From NCBI GenBank assembly GCA_947374125.1, contig CANCAR010000084.1, positions 1-11,412 of the forward strand: a stretch of 11,412 nucleotides of DNA. Reading direction: 5' to 3'. Each line of letters opens with the position of its first letter. Within the stretch, counting starts at the first letter, position 1. This DNA comes from Hyphomicrobiales bacterium. GTDB lineage: Bacteria; Pseudomonadota; Alphaproteobacteria; Rhizobiales; Beijerinckiaceae. The notes beneath the pieces were generated by a model that was not told the origin of the DNA, searched no databases, and saw nothing but the letters and a program-made list of their open reading frames with translations. Of the stretch, positions 1 to 7,929 are shown piece by piece. A program made the translations under genes and the position numbers.

Positions 1-1142
1 GCGGGAAAGACTTCAATGATGTCGCCGCGCACGCGGAAGGAACCGCGGATAAAATCACCGCCCGAGCGTTTGTATTGGAGGGCCACAAGGTCGGCGATGA
101 GCTGGCGTTGCTCCACCACTTCTCCGACCTTTACGGCAAAGGTCATGGCGGTGTAGGTTTCAACCGAGCCGATACCGTAAATGCAGGAAACCGAGGCGAC
201 AATGATCACGTCGTCGCGTTCGAGCAGCGCCCGCGTGGCGGCGTGGCGCATCCGGTCGATCTGCTCGTTGATGGTCGATTCTTTTTCGATGAAGGTATCG
301 GTGCGCGGTACATAGGCTTCGGGCTGGTAGTAGTCGTAATAGGAGACGAAATACTCCACCGCATTGTTGGGGAAGAAGCTTTTGAACTCGCCATAGAGCT
401 GCGCGGCCAATGTTTTGTTGGGAGCGAGAATGAGGGCAGGGCGCTGCGTCTTCTCAATCACTTGAGCCATGGTAAAGGTTTTGCCGGAGCCGGTAACACC
501 CAACAGCACCTGATCACGCTCATGCTCAGCTATGCCTTCGACGAGCGCTTTGATCGCCGTGGGTTGATCGCCCGCCGGTTGATATTCGGACACAATCTCG
601 AAGCGGAGACCGCCTTCCGATTTTTCGGGACGCAGCGGACGATGGGGCACCCACTCGACCTTATCGCGAAAGCGTGGATCGCCGCCTTCAAGAAGTTCCT
701 TTAGCGCGGTGAAAGTAGCACCCGAGCCCGTAACAGTTTCGTCGTCGAGCTCTTCTTTGTCTTTTTTGACGTTGCCTTGGCGCACGCGGCGCGGTGCTTC
801 TTGCAGCATCGCATCCCGCGAGATGTCCTTGTCGCGAATGCGGTCGCCCCGGCGCGGGCCTTCCGGGGTTGCCTCGGCAATCCGCAGCGCTTTTTTTAGC
901 GCAATATCCGCCATGGTGATGGACGTAGGCTGGCTGGCCTCTGCGCTGTAGGCAGCTTGGGGCGCTTCCCCGAAGCCTTCTGCTCGTCCGCTCTCAATCT
1001 GGGCGCGAGCATTAGCTTGCGATTGACGCTCTTGTGTTAAAGCAGGGTTTAATAGAGCAGCTAAATGCTCATCGAGCGGAAGAAGCTCGGGCTTCGACGC
1101 TTTGCCGGTTGTTTTAGCAGCGGATTTTTGAGATTTTGCCAT
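1..1142 (-). CDS. uvrB: UvrABC system protein B, N-terminal part (runs off the left edge)
   Basis: UvrB is the DNA damage-verifying helicase-like subunit of nucleotide excision repair; it is loaded by UvrA and then recruits UvrC. The minus-strand frame stays open from the start at 1142 to the window edge (380 codons). It shows the UvrB hallmarks: [14 protein letters not shown], the Walker A motif GVTGSGKT with its lysine at about residue 221, [13 protein letters not shown], the beta-hairpin signature [12 protein letters not shown], and SVSCIYG. In Escherichia coli UvrB the Walker lysine is at residue 45, so this protein has about 175 extra N-terminal residues. These are charged and Ala/Glu-rich, and I see no known domain in them. 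The chosen ATG has GGGAGA directly before it. An in-frame ATG at 1190 would add 16 residues, but it sits almost at the predicted transcription start, so 1142 is preferred. I see no GTTC-N7-GTTC alphaproteobacterial LexA box in 1143-1290. Identity is certain; the exact start is less so. Confidence 0.96.
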   Translation of the reverse strand, partial: MAKSQKSAAKTTGKASKPELLPLDEHLAALLNPALTQERQSQANARAQIESGRAEGFGEAPQAAYSAEASQPTSITMADIALKKALRIAEATPEGPRRGDRIRDKDISRDAMLQEAPRRVRQGNVKKDKEELDDETVTGSGATFTALKELLEGGDPRFRDKVEWVPHRPLRPEKSEGGLRFEIVSEYQPAGDQPTAIKALVEGIAEHERDQVLLGVTGSGKTFTMAQVIEKTQRPALILAPNKTLAAQLYGEFKSFFPNNAVEYFVSYYDYYQPEAYVPRTDTFIEKESTINEQIDRMRHAATRALLERDDVIIVASVSCIYGIGSVETYTAMTFAVKVGEVVEQRQLIADLVALQYKRSGGDFIRGSFRVRGDIIEVFP

Positions 1143-1196
1143 TCTCCCAAAATGGGCTGAGTCAGGCTTCAGGGCAAGAGGTACTTCCATCTGCTA

Positions 1197-1226
1197 ATTA
1201 AAATGCTTCGATAGATGACCCATCAA
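1197..1226 (-). promoter_or_regulatory. Candidate sigma-70-type promoter of uvrB
   Basis: On the minus strand a TTGATG -35-like hexamer (1221-1226) and a TTTAAT -10-like hexamer (1197-1202) are 18 bases apart. Transcription would start near 1190, giving a leader of about 48 bases before the uvrB ATG at 1142. The -35 element overlaps the T-run of the preceding terminator. Found by eye only. Confidence 0.4.
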
Positions 1227-1254
1227 AAAAGGGCCCAGATTGCTCTGGACCCTT
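1225..1254 (-). terminator. Rho-independent terminator of the small secreted-protein gene
   Basis: An inverted repeat with arms 1229-1239 and 1244-1254 forms an 11-pair stem with one mismatch and a 4-base loop (TTGC in plus-strand sequence). On the minus strand it is followed at once by six T residues (1225-1230). It lies 36 bases after the stop codon of the 47-residue gene at 1290-1433 and points the same way. It separates that gene from uvrB. Confidence 0.85.
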
Positions 1255-1289
1255 CAGATCTACTTCGAATGAATTCTTTTCGGTAAGGC

Positions 1290-1433
1290 TTATGCCTTAG
1301 CGCATTTACCGTCTTTCCACATCATGTGGTGCTTAACGCAGGTCTTCTCGGTCTTGTAGGTTTTGGCGAATGCGGCTGCAGGAACGAGAGCGATGCCAGC
1401 GATGATGAGGCCGGTAGCGATACGACGGATCAT
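1290..1433 (-). CDS. Small secreted/periplasmic protein of unknown function (47 aa)
   Basis: I do not recognise this as a named family. It has a textbook signal peptide: MIRR, then a hydrophobic core TGLIIAGIALVPAA, then an AFA cleavage motif ending at residue 23. The mature part is only about 24 residues. It is lysine-rich with two cysteines (C32 and C44), a HHMMW cluster (residues 35-39) and KDGKC near the end. The cysteines could form one disulfide in the periplasm, and the His/Met cluster could bind a metal such as copper; both ideas are inference. The frame stays open upstream to an ATG at 1547. The start at 1433 is chosen because AAGGAG lies 6 bases before it and the signal peptide begins exactly there. 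The gene has its own terminator, so it is probably monocistronic. Confidence 0.8.
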   Translation of the reverse strand: MIRRIATGLIIAGIALVPAAAFAKTYKTEKTCVKHHMMWKDGKCAKA

Positions 1434-1439
1434 GATATA

Positions 1440-1445
1440 CTCCTT
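1440..1445 (-). promoter_or_regulatory. Shine-Dalgarno site fixing the start of the 47-aa gene
   Basis: AAGGAG on the minus strand ends 6 bases before the ATG at 1433. It is the strongest ribosome binding site in the window and selects the short 47-residue product over the 85-codon open frame that starts at 1547. Confidence 0.85.
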
Positions 1446-1605
1446 CAAAAGTCTAGGTCGGTACAAAAGATAAGATCGGTGCCATGCCAAACATGACGTG
1501 AGAAAATGTTTAGCAACGTTGACCTTCACGGCTGATGGACGCTCCATTACGATCCTGTCATTGTGATGAACGCAAGATTAACATTTACTCATTTTTGGTT
1601 GGCTG

Positions 1606-1620
1606 ATTGACATCATCAAT
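1606..1620. promoter_or_regulatory. Possible LysR-type regulator binding box (T-N11-A dyad)
   Basis: ATTGA (1606-1610) and TCAAT (1616-1620) form a perfect 5+5 dyad with a 5-base spacer, and it contains the T-N11-A spacing typical of LysR-type boxes. It lies between two divergent genes. A dyad this short is expected by chance several times in 11 kb, so confidence is low. Confidence 0.2.
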
Positions 1621-1740
1621 GGCCTAGAACCGTTGCTTAAAACCCTTCTCATCATCGTTTTACAGCGGCGGAAAATCGTTGATTGAAACCGATCTTGGGT
1701 TCATTTTTACGCGAATTAATCCGATGCGGTCTTGCCCTGA

Positions 1741-3009
<1,269 letters not shown>

Positions 3010-3022
3010 TTTGATACTGACA

Positions 3023-3043
3023 TTGCTCCTTGGAAGCGAGCAA
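3023..3043 (+). terminator. Weak candidate terminator after the aminotransferase gene
   Basis: TTGCTC (3023-3028) pairs with GAGCAA (3038-3043) around a 9-base loop, 13 bases after the stop codon. The only T-run, TTTT, follows about 7 bases later, so this is a poor match to a Rho-independent terminator. It lies in the 67-base gap between convergent genes. Confidence 0.3.
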
Positions 3044-3076
3044 CGGCGGTTTTACCCGTGTTCAAATGCCTACTAA

Positions 3077-4003
3077 TCAATGCGCCCAGCGTTGGGCCTT
3101 GCTCACGAGAAAATCGCGAAATACCTGAACGCGAGCGACGTTTTTGAGCTCTTCGGCGTAAACGAGATAGCTTTCAAGCGAAGGCGTTTCCATATCATTC
3201 ATGATCTGGACAAGGCCTGCTTCTTTATCGACGAGATAGTCGGGCAAGACGGCTATGCCGACTCCGCGCACAACGGCTTGCGTGAGTGCTGTGATGTTGT
3301 TCACGGTAAGGGCAGCAGGGCGGGGATTGCGGCTCTCACGCCCCATTGTGGTGAGCCAGTGCACATCCAAAAGATGCGAGGGTGTAGGGCCGCCAAAGGT
3401 AAGAATACGATGTTCTTCAAGTTCGCTAATGTCTTTAGGGGCGCCACGCCGTTTGATGTAGTCTTGCGATGCGTAGGCGTGGAAATGCACAGTGAACAGC
3501 CGGCGTTGAATAAGATCTCCCTGTGTTGGCTGCCTCAGCCAGATTGCGACATCGGCTTCGCGCATGGCGAGGTCGAGCTCTTCATCGGTCAGCAACAATT
3601 GCAGGCGGATATCTGAATAAAGGTCCAAAAATTCGCCGACGCGTGGGGTGAGCCAATTGGTGCCAAGCCCCAGCGTTGTGGTGACACGAAGATCACCGTG
3701 GGGCTTCTCGCGGCTATCCGTGAGCCTAACTCTCGCTGCTTCAAGCTTTAGCATCATCTCTTTTGCGGTACGAAAGAGATGCTCCCCCTGTTCGGTGAGG
3801 ATCAGACCACGGGCATGACGGTGGAACAGCGGAACACCAAGATCGCGTTCCAAGGCGCTAACCTGGCGGCTGACCGCCGATTGGCTGATGGAGAGAACAT
3901 CGCCTGCGTGGGTAAAACTGCCCGCATCCGCGGCAACATAAAAAATTCGGACCTTATCCCAGTCAATATCGGAGGATGGTGCAAAACTCGTGGAAGAGGC
4001 CAT
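3077..4003 (-). CDS. lsrB: LysR-type transcriptional regulator, LsrB/VtlR-like, coupled to trxB
   Basis: This is a DNA-binding regulator of 308 residues, a normal LysR length. The N-terminal winged helix-turn-helix (about 16-75) is clear: DWDKVRIFYVAADAGSF, then SQSAVSRQVSALERDLGVPLF and RGLILTEQG. A linker helix and a periplasmic-binding-protein-like effector domain (about 100-300) follow. Its ATG overlaps the trxB stop as TAATG, so translation is probably coupled; only a distant AAGG serves as ribosome binding site. In S. meliloti the regulator next to trxB is LsrB, and the Brucella relative is VtlR; both control envelope, small-RNA or virulence functions. The symbol rests on this context and general similarity. 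The protein contains no cysteine, which is unexpected for a redox-linked regulator. Family is certain; the LsrB name is probable. Confidence 0.9.
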   Translation of the reverse strand: MASSTSFAPSSDIDWDKVRIFYVAADAGSFTHAGDVLSISQSAVSRQVSALERDLGVPLFHRHARGLILTEQGEHLFRTAKEMMLKLEAARVRLTDSREKPHGDLRVTTTLGLGTNWLTPRVGEFLDLYSDIRLQLLLTDEELDLAMREADVAIWLRQPTQGDLIQRRLFTVHFHAYASQDYIKRRGAPKDISELEEHRILTFGGPTPSHLLDVHWLTTMGRESRNPRPAALTVNNITALTQAVVRGVGIAVLPDYLVDKEAGLVQIMNDMETPSLESYLVYAEELKNVARVQVFRDFLVSKAQRWAH

Positions 4004-4965
4004 TATTCAGCTGCCTTTTGATGAACTTCGTGAGCTGCTAGCCAGCGTTCAGCTTCAAGTGCTGCCATACAACCCATACCTGCTGCCGTAACGGCTTGAC
4101 GGAATACGTCGTCGGTGACGTCGCCTGCCGCATAGACGCCTTCGATCGAGGTGGCGGTCGAATCCGGTGCCGTCCAGATATACCCGCCGGGTTTCATCCG
4201 AAGCTGATCGGAAAAAACCGCGCTGGCAGGGCTATGACCAATGGCCACAAAAATCCCATCGGCAGCAATCCGGGTTACCGCGCCCGAGTTTATATCTTTG
4301 ACGTCGACACCTGTGACCGAAACCGGTGTTCCGGAGCCGATAATTTCTTCTACCGTATGATTCCAAATCACGTTGATCTTTGGATGCGCAAACAAGCGGT
4401 CTTGCAGGATTTTTTCGGCTCTGAAGGATTCCCGACGGTGAATAACCGTTACTTTGGCGGCAAGGCCAGCGAGATAGAGGGCCTCTTCAACGGCCGAATT
4501 GCCGCCGCCGACGACAACGACATTTTTGCCGCGGAAGAAGAACCCATCGCAGGTAGCACATGCGGAAACGCCGAAGCCTTTGTAGGTATCCTCTGACGGT
4601 ATTCCCAGCCACTTTGCTTGGGCACCCGTTGCGATGACCAGTGTGTCGCAGGTGTAGATATCGCCGCTGTCCGCTTCGAGGCGAAAAGGTCTCACGGTGA
4701 GGTCAGCGGCGGTGATCAGATCTGACACCATACGGGCGCCAACATGTTCGGCCTGCGCGCGCATTTGCTCGACGAGCCAAGGGCCCTGAACAGCTTCCGC
4801 ATATCCAGGATAATTTTCTACGTCCGTGGTGATGGTAAGTTGACCACCCGGTTGAAGCCCGCTGATCAGCACGGGTAAAAGCATCGCACGCGCCGCATAG
4901 ATAGCAGCCGTGTAACCAGCCGGACCCGATCCAACAATAATCAGTTTTTCGTGTTGATGGGCCAT
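4003..4965 (-). CDS. trxB: Thioredoxin-disulfide reductase
   Basis: This cytosolic flavoenzyme passes electrons from NADPH through FAD and a redox disulfide to thioredoxin. The protein shows the FAD-binding GSGPAGYTAAIYAARA near the start, the active-site CATC (about 136-139), the NADPH-binding GGGNSAVEEA and HRRESFRAEK, and the C-terminal FAD motif AAGDVTDD followed by FRQAVTAAGMGC. Length (320 residues) is normal for the low-molecular-weight bacterial type. Two ATGs stand in tandem at 4968 and 4965. GAGG lies 7 bases before the second but only 4 before the first, so 4965 is preferred; the difference is one Met. The stop overlaps the start of the LysR-type gene, so the two form an operon led by trxB. 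Confidence 0.97.
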   Translation of the reverse strand: MAHQHEKLIIVGSGPAGYTAAIYAARAMLLPVLISGLQPGGQLTITTDVENYPGYAEAVQGPWLVEQMRAQAEHVGARMVSDLITAADLTVRPFRLEADSGDIYTCDTLVIATGAQAKWLGIPSEDTYKGFGVSACATCDGFFFRGKNVVVVGGGNSAVEEALYLAGLAAKVTVIHRRESFRAEKILQDRLFAHPKINVIWNHTVEEIIGSGTPVSVTGVDVKDINSGAVTRIAADGIFVAIGHSPASAVFSDQLRMKPGGYIWTAPDSTATSIEGVYAAGDVTDDVFRQAVTAAGMGCMAALEAERWLAAHEVHQKAAE

Positions 4966-4968
4966 CAT

Positions 4969-5191
4969 GCGTCCTCGTTTGATGTTGGTGATACATGTAA
5001 CCTGAGATATGCAGAATGCAACCGGGGGCAGCAGGTTGTCCCATCATTTTTGCATGGGTACAACAGGTCTCATTGTGGTTTGTTTGATGATGGACTTGGA
5101 TTGCTTTTTTCTTGTGACAAATCGGGGTTCAGGCTATTGCGAGAGAGAAATAATATAAAAATTTTCATCTTGCCGGAAGTTGGAAAATCGT
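4969..5191. other. Divergent intergenic control region, trxB and dioxygenase gene
   Basis: This 223-base gap holds the start regions of two genes that point away from each other. It has no convincing gene. On the plus strand TTGTGA, 17 bases and TATTGC lie in 5114-5142, a weak promoter-like pair for the dioxygenase gene. An inverted repeat CAACC-N10-GGTTG is also visible near 5020-5039. None of these is strong. Confidence 0.5.
4992..4999. promoter_or_regulatory. Palindrome TACATGTA in the trxB upstream region
   Basis: A perfect 8-base palindrome sits 27 bases upstream of the trxB start. On the minus strand TTGCAT lies about 16 bases further up, so TACATG could be part of a weak -10 element with the palindrome as an operator over it. 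This is by-eye inference. Confidence 0.2.
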
Positions 5192-5857
5192 ATGACGATT
5201 GCAAAATCAGCCTATGACGAGGCCCTTACTAAGAGTCTTTCTGCCGCCCAGCGGTCTGAGAGTCCTTATCGCCATTGGATTGTATCCGATGTATTTCCGA
5301 AGGCTGCAGCTGATGCCTTGCAGGTTTTACCGTTCCCTGTCCCGGAGCTTGGTGGGATATCTGGCAAGCGGGAAGTTCATAACGCAACACGCCAATATTT
5401 TGATGTCGAAAATCGCGCTAAATATTCGGTTTGCGGGGAGATCGCGGATTTTCTGCAAACCCCTTCGACGATAACGATGTTTAACGAGGCATGTGGCGTT
5501 GATCTATCGGGTACTTATCTGCGGCTTGAATATGCGCAAGATACCAACGGTTTCTGGCTCGAGCCACATACCGATTTGGGCGTGAAGAAATTCACGATGT
5601 TGATCTATCTATCGTCCGAGCCCGGCCACGATAAGCTCGGAACCGATATCTACAGCGATAAGGACACCCATGTCGCCACTTCACCGTTTCGTGCCAATGG
5701 AGCGATGATTTTTGTTCCAGCGGATAATACTTGGCATGGGTTCGAGCCGCGCGAGATTCCGGGTGTGCGGAAATCGCTGATCCTCAATTATGTGACGCCA
5801 GAATGGCGCGCGCGAGAACAATTGGCCTTCCCTGATCAACCTGTTACGGCGTCCTGA
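5192..5857 (+). CDS. 2-oxoglutarate/Fe(II)-dependent dioxygenase of unknown substrate
   Basis: The 221-residue protein fits the double-stranded beta-helix 2OG-Fe(II) oxygenase superfamily (prolyl-4-hydroxylase-like). The iron facial triad is visible as H126-T-D128 in LEPHTDLGVKKFTMLIYLS and H182 in TWHGFEP. R193 in VRKSLILNYV is the expected 2-oxoglutarate-binding arginine, 11 residues after the second histidine. TYLRLEYAQDTNGFW precedes the HxD as in related hydroxylases. Such enzymes couple 2-oxoglutarate decarboxylation to hydroxylation of a protein, peptide or small molecule; here the substrate cannot be told. No signal peptide is seen, so it is probably cytosolic. The ATG at 5192 is preferred over an in-frame TTG at 5180, with GGAA about 7 bases before it. 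It is divergent from trxB and ends 8 bases from the convergent ELM1-family gene. Confidence 0.85.
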   Translation: MTIAKSAYDEALTKSLSAAQRSESPYRHWIVSDVFPKAAADALQVLPFPVPELGGISGKREVHNATRQYFDVENRAKYSVCGEIADFLQTPSTITMFNEACGVDLSGTYLRLEYAQDTNGFWLEPHTDLGVKKFTMLIYLSSEPGHDKLGTDIYSDKDTHVATSPFRANGAMIFVPADNTWHGFEPREIPGVRKSLILNYVTPEWRAREQLAFPDQPVTAS

Positions 5858-5865
5858 ACGGCGTA

Positions 5866-6843
5866 TCAGCCATTGAGGGTGAGCAGGTTTAACACTGCTT
5901 GAGTAGCGCGTTTGATGTCGTCAGGGAGGCCAGTATTGGTCATCTCAGGAAAACGGCCATCAAATCTGCTGATCGCTTTTGTATCGAAGAGATGACGAAT
6001 AAACGCTTCATGCCGACGGGCGTTGCCTTCAAGCGGGACTGTTGCGACGGGTTTTCCGGACGCTACAGCTTCAGAAACCATGGAAATGGAATCTTCAGTG
6101 ACGATTAAGGCATCTGAAAGCGCCAGCATAGCGAAATACGGGTTTTCCCCGGTGCCATCCCAAAATCGTGCTGACGGTTGGTTTTCTGCAAATGCTTTGA
6201 AACGCGCGGAAACTTCAGGCTCTGTGCGGCGAGAGGGCGTTATGAAGAAGCTAGCCTTCGTTGTGTTCGCGAGTGTTGCCAAATCGGTTAACATTTTGTC
6301 GGCAACAGCAGCGGTAAATCGTAACGAATGGCTTCTTCCACCGAGGATCACGCTCACCAAAGGGCGACGAAGCGAGCTGAAGCGCTCCTGCCATTCGCTG
6401 CGGGCTGTTTCGAGTTTCTTATCCGTTACCCGATGAATGGCCGTATCAATCGTTAGAACATTAGGTCCATTAAGGCCGTCATGGCGCATAGAAATGACGA
6501 GATCAAAGGCCTTAGCCGCTCTTTTTGGATTTTGAATATAAATGGCGAGAGTTTTACCACCTGATGCCTTTTTGATGGCAAGGGCGAGCGCAATGGTTCG
6601 ACCGCCGCATGCTACAACGACATCGGGCCATGGTGGCTCCAAACGGTCGAGCGCGGGATCCAGCCCGCGAAATGGCAGTGGACAGAGATGTCCCGGCAGA
6701 AGCGACCAAGGTTTAAGAAGGTCGATGTTTTTTTCGACAACCCGTCCACCAAGCGCTTCTGCTAGGCCCAAGACCTGACTTCTGAAACCCGCTTCGGGCA
6801 GTAACAGGGCCCAAATCAGGGGATTTTTCTTGATTTCAGGCAT
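5866..6843 (-). CDS. ELM1/DUF1022-family protein (glycosyltransferase-like fold, role unknown)
   Basis: This 325-residue protein matches the bacterial relatives of plant ELM1, a mitochondrial fission factor (Pfam family Mito_fiss_Elm1, formerly DUF1022). Typical family stretches are visible: PDVVVACGGRT (about 73-83), IQNPKR, VSVILGGRSHSLRF (about 163-171), ITPSRRT, and the signature GENPYFAMLALSDALIVTEDS followed by MVSEAVASGKPV (about 232-266). The ENPY and TEDSISMVSEA pattern resembles the sugar-nucleotide end of GT-B glycosyltransferases, and some databases call members sugar epimerases without good support. No signal peptide or membrane segment is seen. The ATG at 6843 is preferred over the TTG just before it. 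The start lies 7 bases after the lipoprotein stop, which suggests cotranscription. Family assignment is fairly sure; the biochemical role is unknown. Confidence 0.85.
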   Translation of the reverse strand: MPEIKKNPLIWALLLPEAGFRSQVLGLAEALGGRVVEKNIDLLKPWSLLPGHLCPLPFRGLDPALDRLEPPWPDVVVACGGRTIALALAIKKASGGKTLAIYIQNPKRAAKAFDLVISMRHDGLNGPNVLTIDTAIHRVTDKKLETARSEWQERFSSLRRPLVSVILGGRSHSLRFTAAVADKMLTDLATLANTTKASFFITPSRRTEPEVSARFKAFAENQPSARFWDGTGENPYFAMLALSDALIVTEDSISMVSEAVASGKPVATVPLEGNARRHEAFIRHLFDTKAISRFDGRFPEMTNTGLPDDIKRATQAVLNLLTLNG

Positions 6844-6850
6844 CAAATGC

Positions 6851-7390
6851 TCAATCGCCTAATTCCTGCCTGAGACGATAAGCAAAAAATTGGGTTAGTT
6901 CGACCAGCCGCTTTTCGTCATCAGCCATCGACCATTGGCGATGGTCGGTGCTCATGTGGACGGCTAAGATTTTTTGACGGCGGATTTCTTTACCACCCTG
7001 CCGAATGACAGCAATTCCTTCAAGCGTATCGGATGTTCGTGTCGATCGACGCATGATAAATGGCGTATTCACTTCAAAATCATCGCTCGCATTTTCACCA
7101 AAATAGATGGAGTGGATTTCGACAGTAAGAACGGGAAGTGATTTGATGATAGACACCGACCCTGCATAGGCATCCATCAGGGCCTGATCTTGATAAAAGG
7201 CGATCTTGTCCGCATAAGCTCCGATATTTTTGGCCCTTACGGGCTCAACATCCACCTTAATGGCCGAGTATAGGGGACCAGATGAAACGCGGCTTGCGCC
7301 CACTGTCGTGCAAGCCGAAAGCAGTAAACTCGCTGTTGAAACAACCGCAATTTTTGTTAAAAAATCGCGGCGGTTAGCGATAAAGGACAT
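6851..7390 (-). CDS. Tat-type lipoprotein of unknown function, overlapping greA
   Basis: I do not recognise the mature domain. The N-terminus is informative: NRRDFLTK (6-13) resembles the twin-arginine export motif, a hydrophobic stretch [11 protein letters not shown] follows, and LLSAC ending at C27 is a good lipobox, so C27 should be lipidated. Threonine at +2 suggests sorting to the outer membrane, facing the periplasm. The rest (about 150 residues) is a mixed soluble domain with no internal membrane segment; features include a [20 protein letters not shown] stretch and a C-terminal helix ending [12 protein letters not shown]. The start at 7390 gives 179 residues and overlaps the greA stop by 17 bases. 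An ATG at 7402 is possible and would overlap more. Neither has a strong ribosome binding site, so coupling to greA translation is likely. The ELM1-family gene follows 7 bases downstream. Confidence 0.75.
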   Translation of the reverse strand: MSFIANRRDFLTKIAVVSTASLLLSACTTVGASRVSSGPLYSAIKVDVEPVRAKNIGAYADKIAFYQDQALMDAYAGSVSIIKSLPVLTVEIHSIYFGENASDDFEVNTPFIMRRSTRTSDTLEGIAVIRQGGKEIRRQKILAVHMSTDHRQWSMADDEKRLVELTQFFAYRLRQELGD

Positions 7391-7847
7391 CGATGATTTC
7401 ATAGCTCTTGCCTCCGCCGGGCGTGTTAACCTCGATGGCATCGCCCGTCTTCTTGCCAATCAAGGCGCGTGCAATGGGGGAGCTGATAGAAACTTTGCCG
7501 TCGCGAACATCGGCTTCGCTGTCGCCGACAATTTGGTACATTTTTTCTTCTTCCGTATCATCATCAATGAGTTTGACGGTTGCGCCGAATTTTATCGTCG
7601 CCCCTGATAATTTCGAAACGTCGATGACTTCCGCACGGCCAATCTTGTCCTCAAGCTCGGCGATCCGGCCTTCGTTCAGCGATTGCTGCTCTTTTGCGGA
7701 GTGATATTCAGCATTCTCAGAAAGATCGCCATGGGCACGTGCCTCTGCAATCGCCTGAATGATCCGAGGGCGGTCAACCTGTTGGCGTCCGCGCAGCTCT
7801 TCTTCGAGCGCCTTAAAGCCATTGGTGGTCATCGGGATCTTGTCCAT
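7374..7847 (-). CDS. greA: Transcription elongation factor GreA
   Basis: GreA enters the secondary channel of backtracked RNA polymerase and stimulates cleavage of the RNA 3' end. The 157-residue length and both domains are standard. The N-terminal coiled coil runs from [17 protein letters not shown] to about residue 76 and carries the tip GDLSENAEY with acidic residues D41 and E44, the positions that hold the catalytic Mg in E. coli GreA. The C-terminal FKBP-like domain (about 80-157) includes [16 protein letters not shown]. No strong Shine-Dalgarno sequence precedes the ATG at 7847; the upstream bases are rich in C and G. It lies 82 bases beyond carB in the same direction, with a hairpin between, and its end overlaps the lipoprotein gene. 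Confidence 0.97.
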   Translation of the reverse strand: MDKIPMTTNGFKALEEELRGRQQVDRPRIIQAIAEARAHGDLSENAEYHSAKEQQSLNEGRIAELEDKIGRAEVIDVSKLSGATIKFGATVKLIDDDTEEEKMYQIVGDSEADVRDGKVSISSPIARALIGKKTGDAIEVNTPGGGKSYEIIDVLYR

Positions 7848-7865
7848 GCCGGGGGTCCGTTCGAG

Positions 7866-7910
7866 GTTATTAAATCAGAAAGGAGCAAAGCCACATCGGG
7901 CCTAGCTCCT
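7866..7910 (-). terminator. Probable Rho-independent terminator of carB
   Basis: An inverted repeat spans 7881-7910. The six outer pairs are AGGAGC/GCTCCT, then there is one T-T mismatch, then five inner pairs including one G-T, around a 6-base loop. On the minus strand the stem is followed by TTCTGATTTAAT, which is T-rich but interrupted. It starts 20 bases after the carB stop. Partial readthrough into greA is possible, since I see no clear greA promoter in the rest of the gap. Confidence 0.6.
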
Positions 7911-7929
7911 GAGTTATCGTCTAGCTCTT

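Noticed and set aside
75..704. A 209-codon open frame on the plus strand
   Set aside because: It lies wholly antisense to uvrB, whose motifs are unmistakable, and has no family features or ribosome binding site of its own.
1143..1290. A LexA (SOS) box for uvrB
   Set aside because: No GTTC or GAAC repeat with the alphaproteobacterial spacing is present upstream of uvrB.
1434..1547. A 38-codon upstream extension of the small secreted protein starting at ATG 1547
   Set aside because: The extension would bury the signal peptide inside the protein and ignores the strong AAGGAG site before 1433.
4096..4596. A 166-codon plus-strand open frame opposite trxB
   Set aside because: It is an antisense shadow of the conserved trxB coding sequence; the protein resembles nothing known.
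5020..5039. Inverted repeat CAACC-N10-GGTTG upstream of trxB
   Set aside because: Five-base arms with a 10-base spacer are expected by chance, and there is no further support for an operator or riboswitch.
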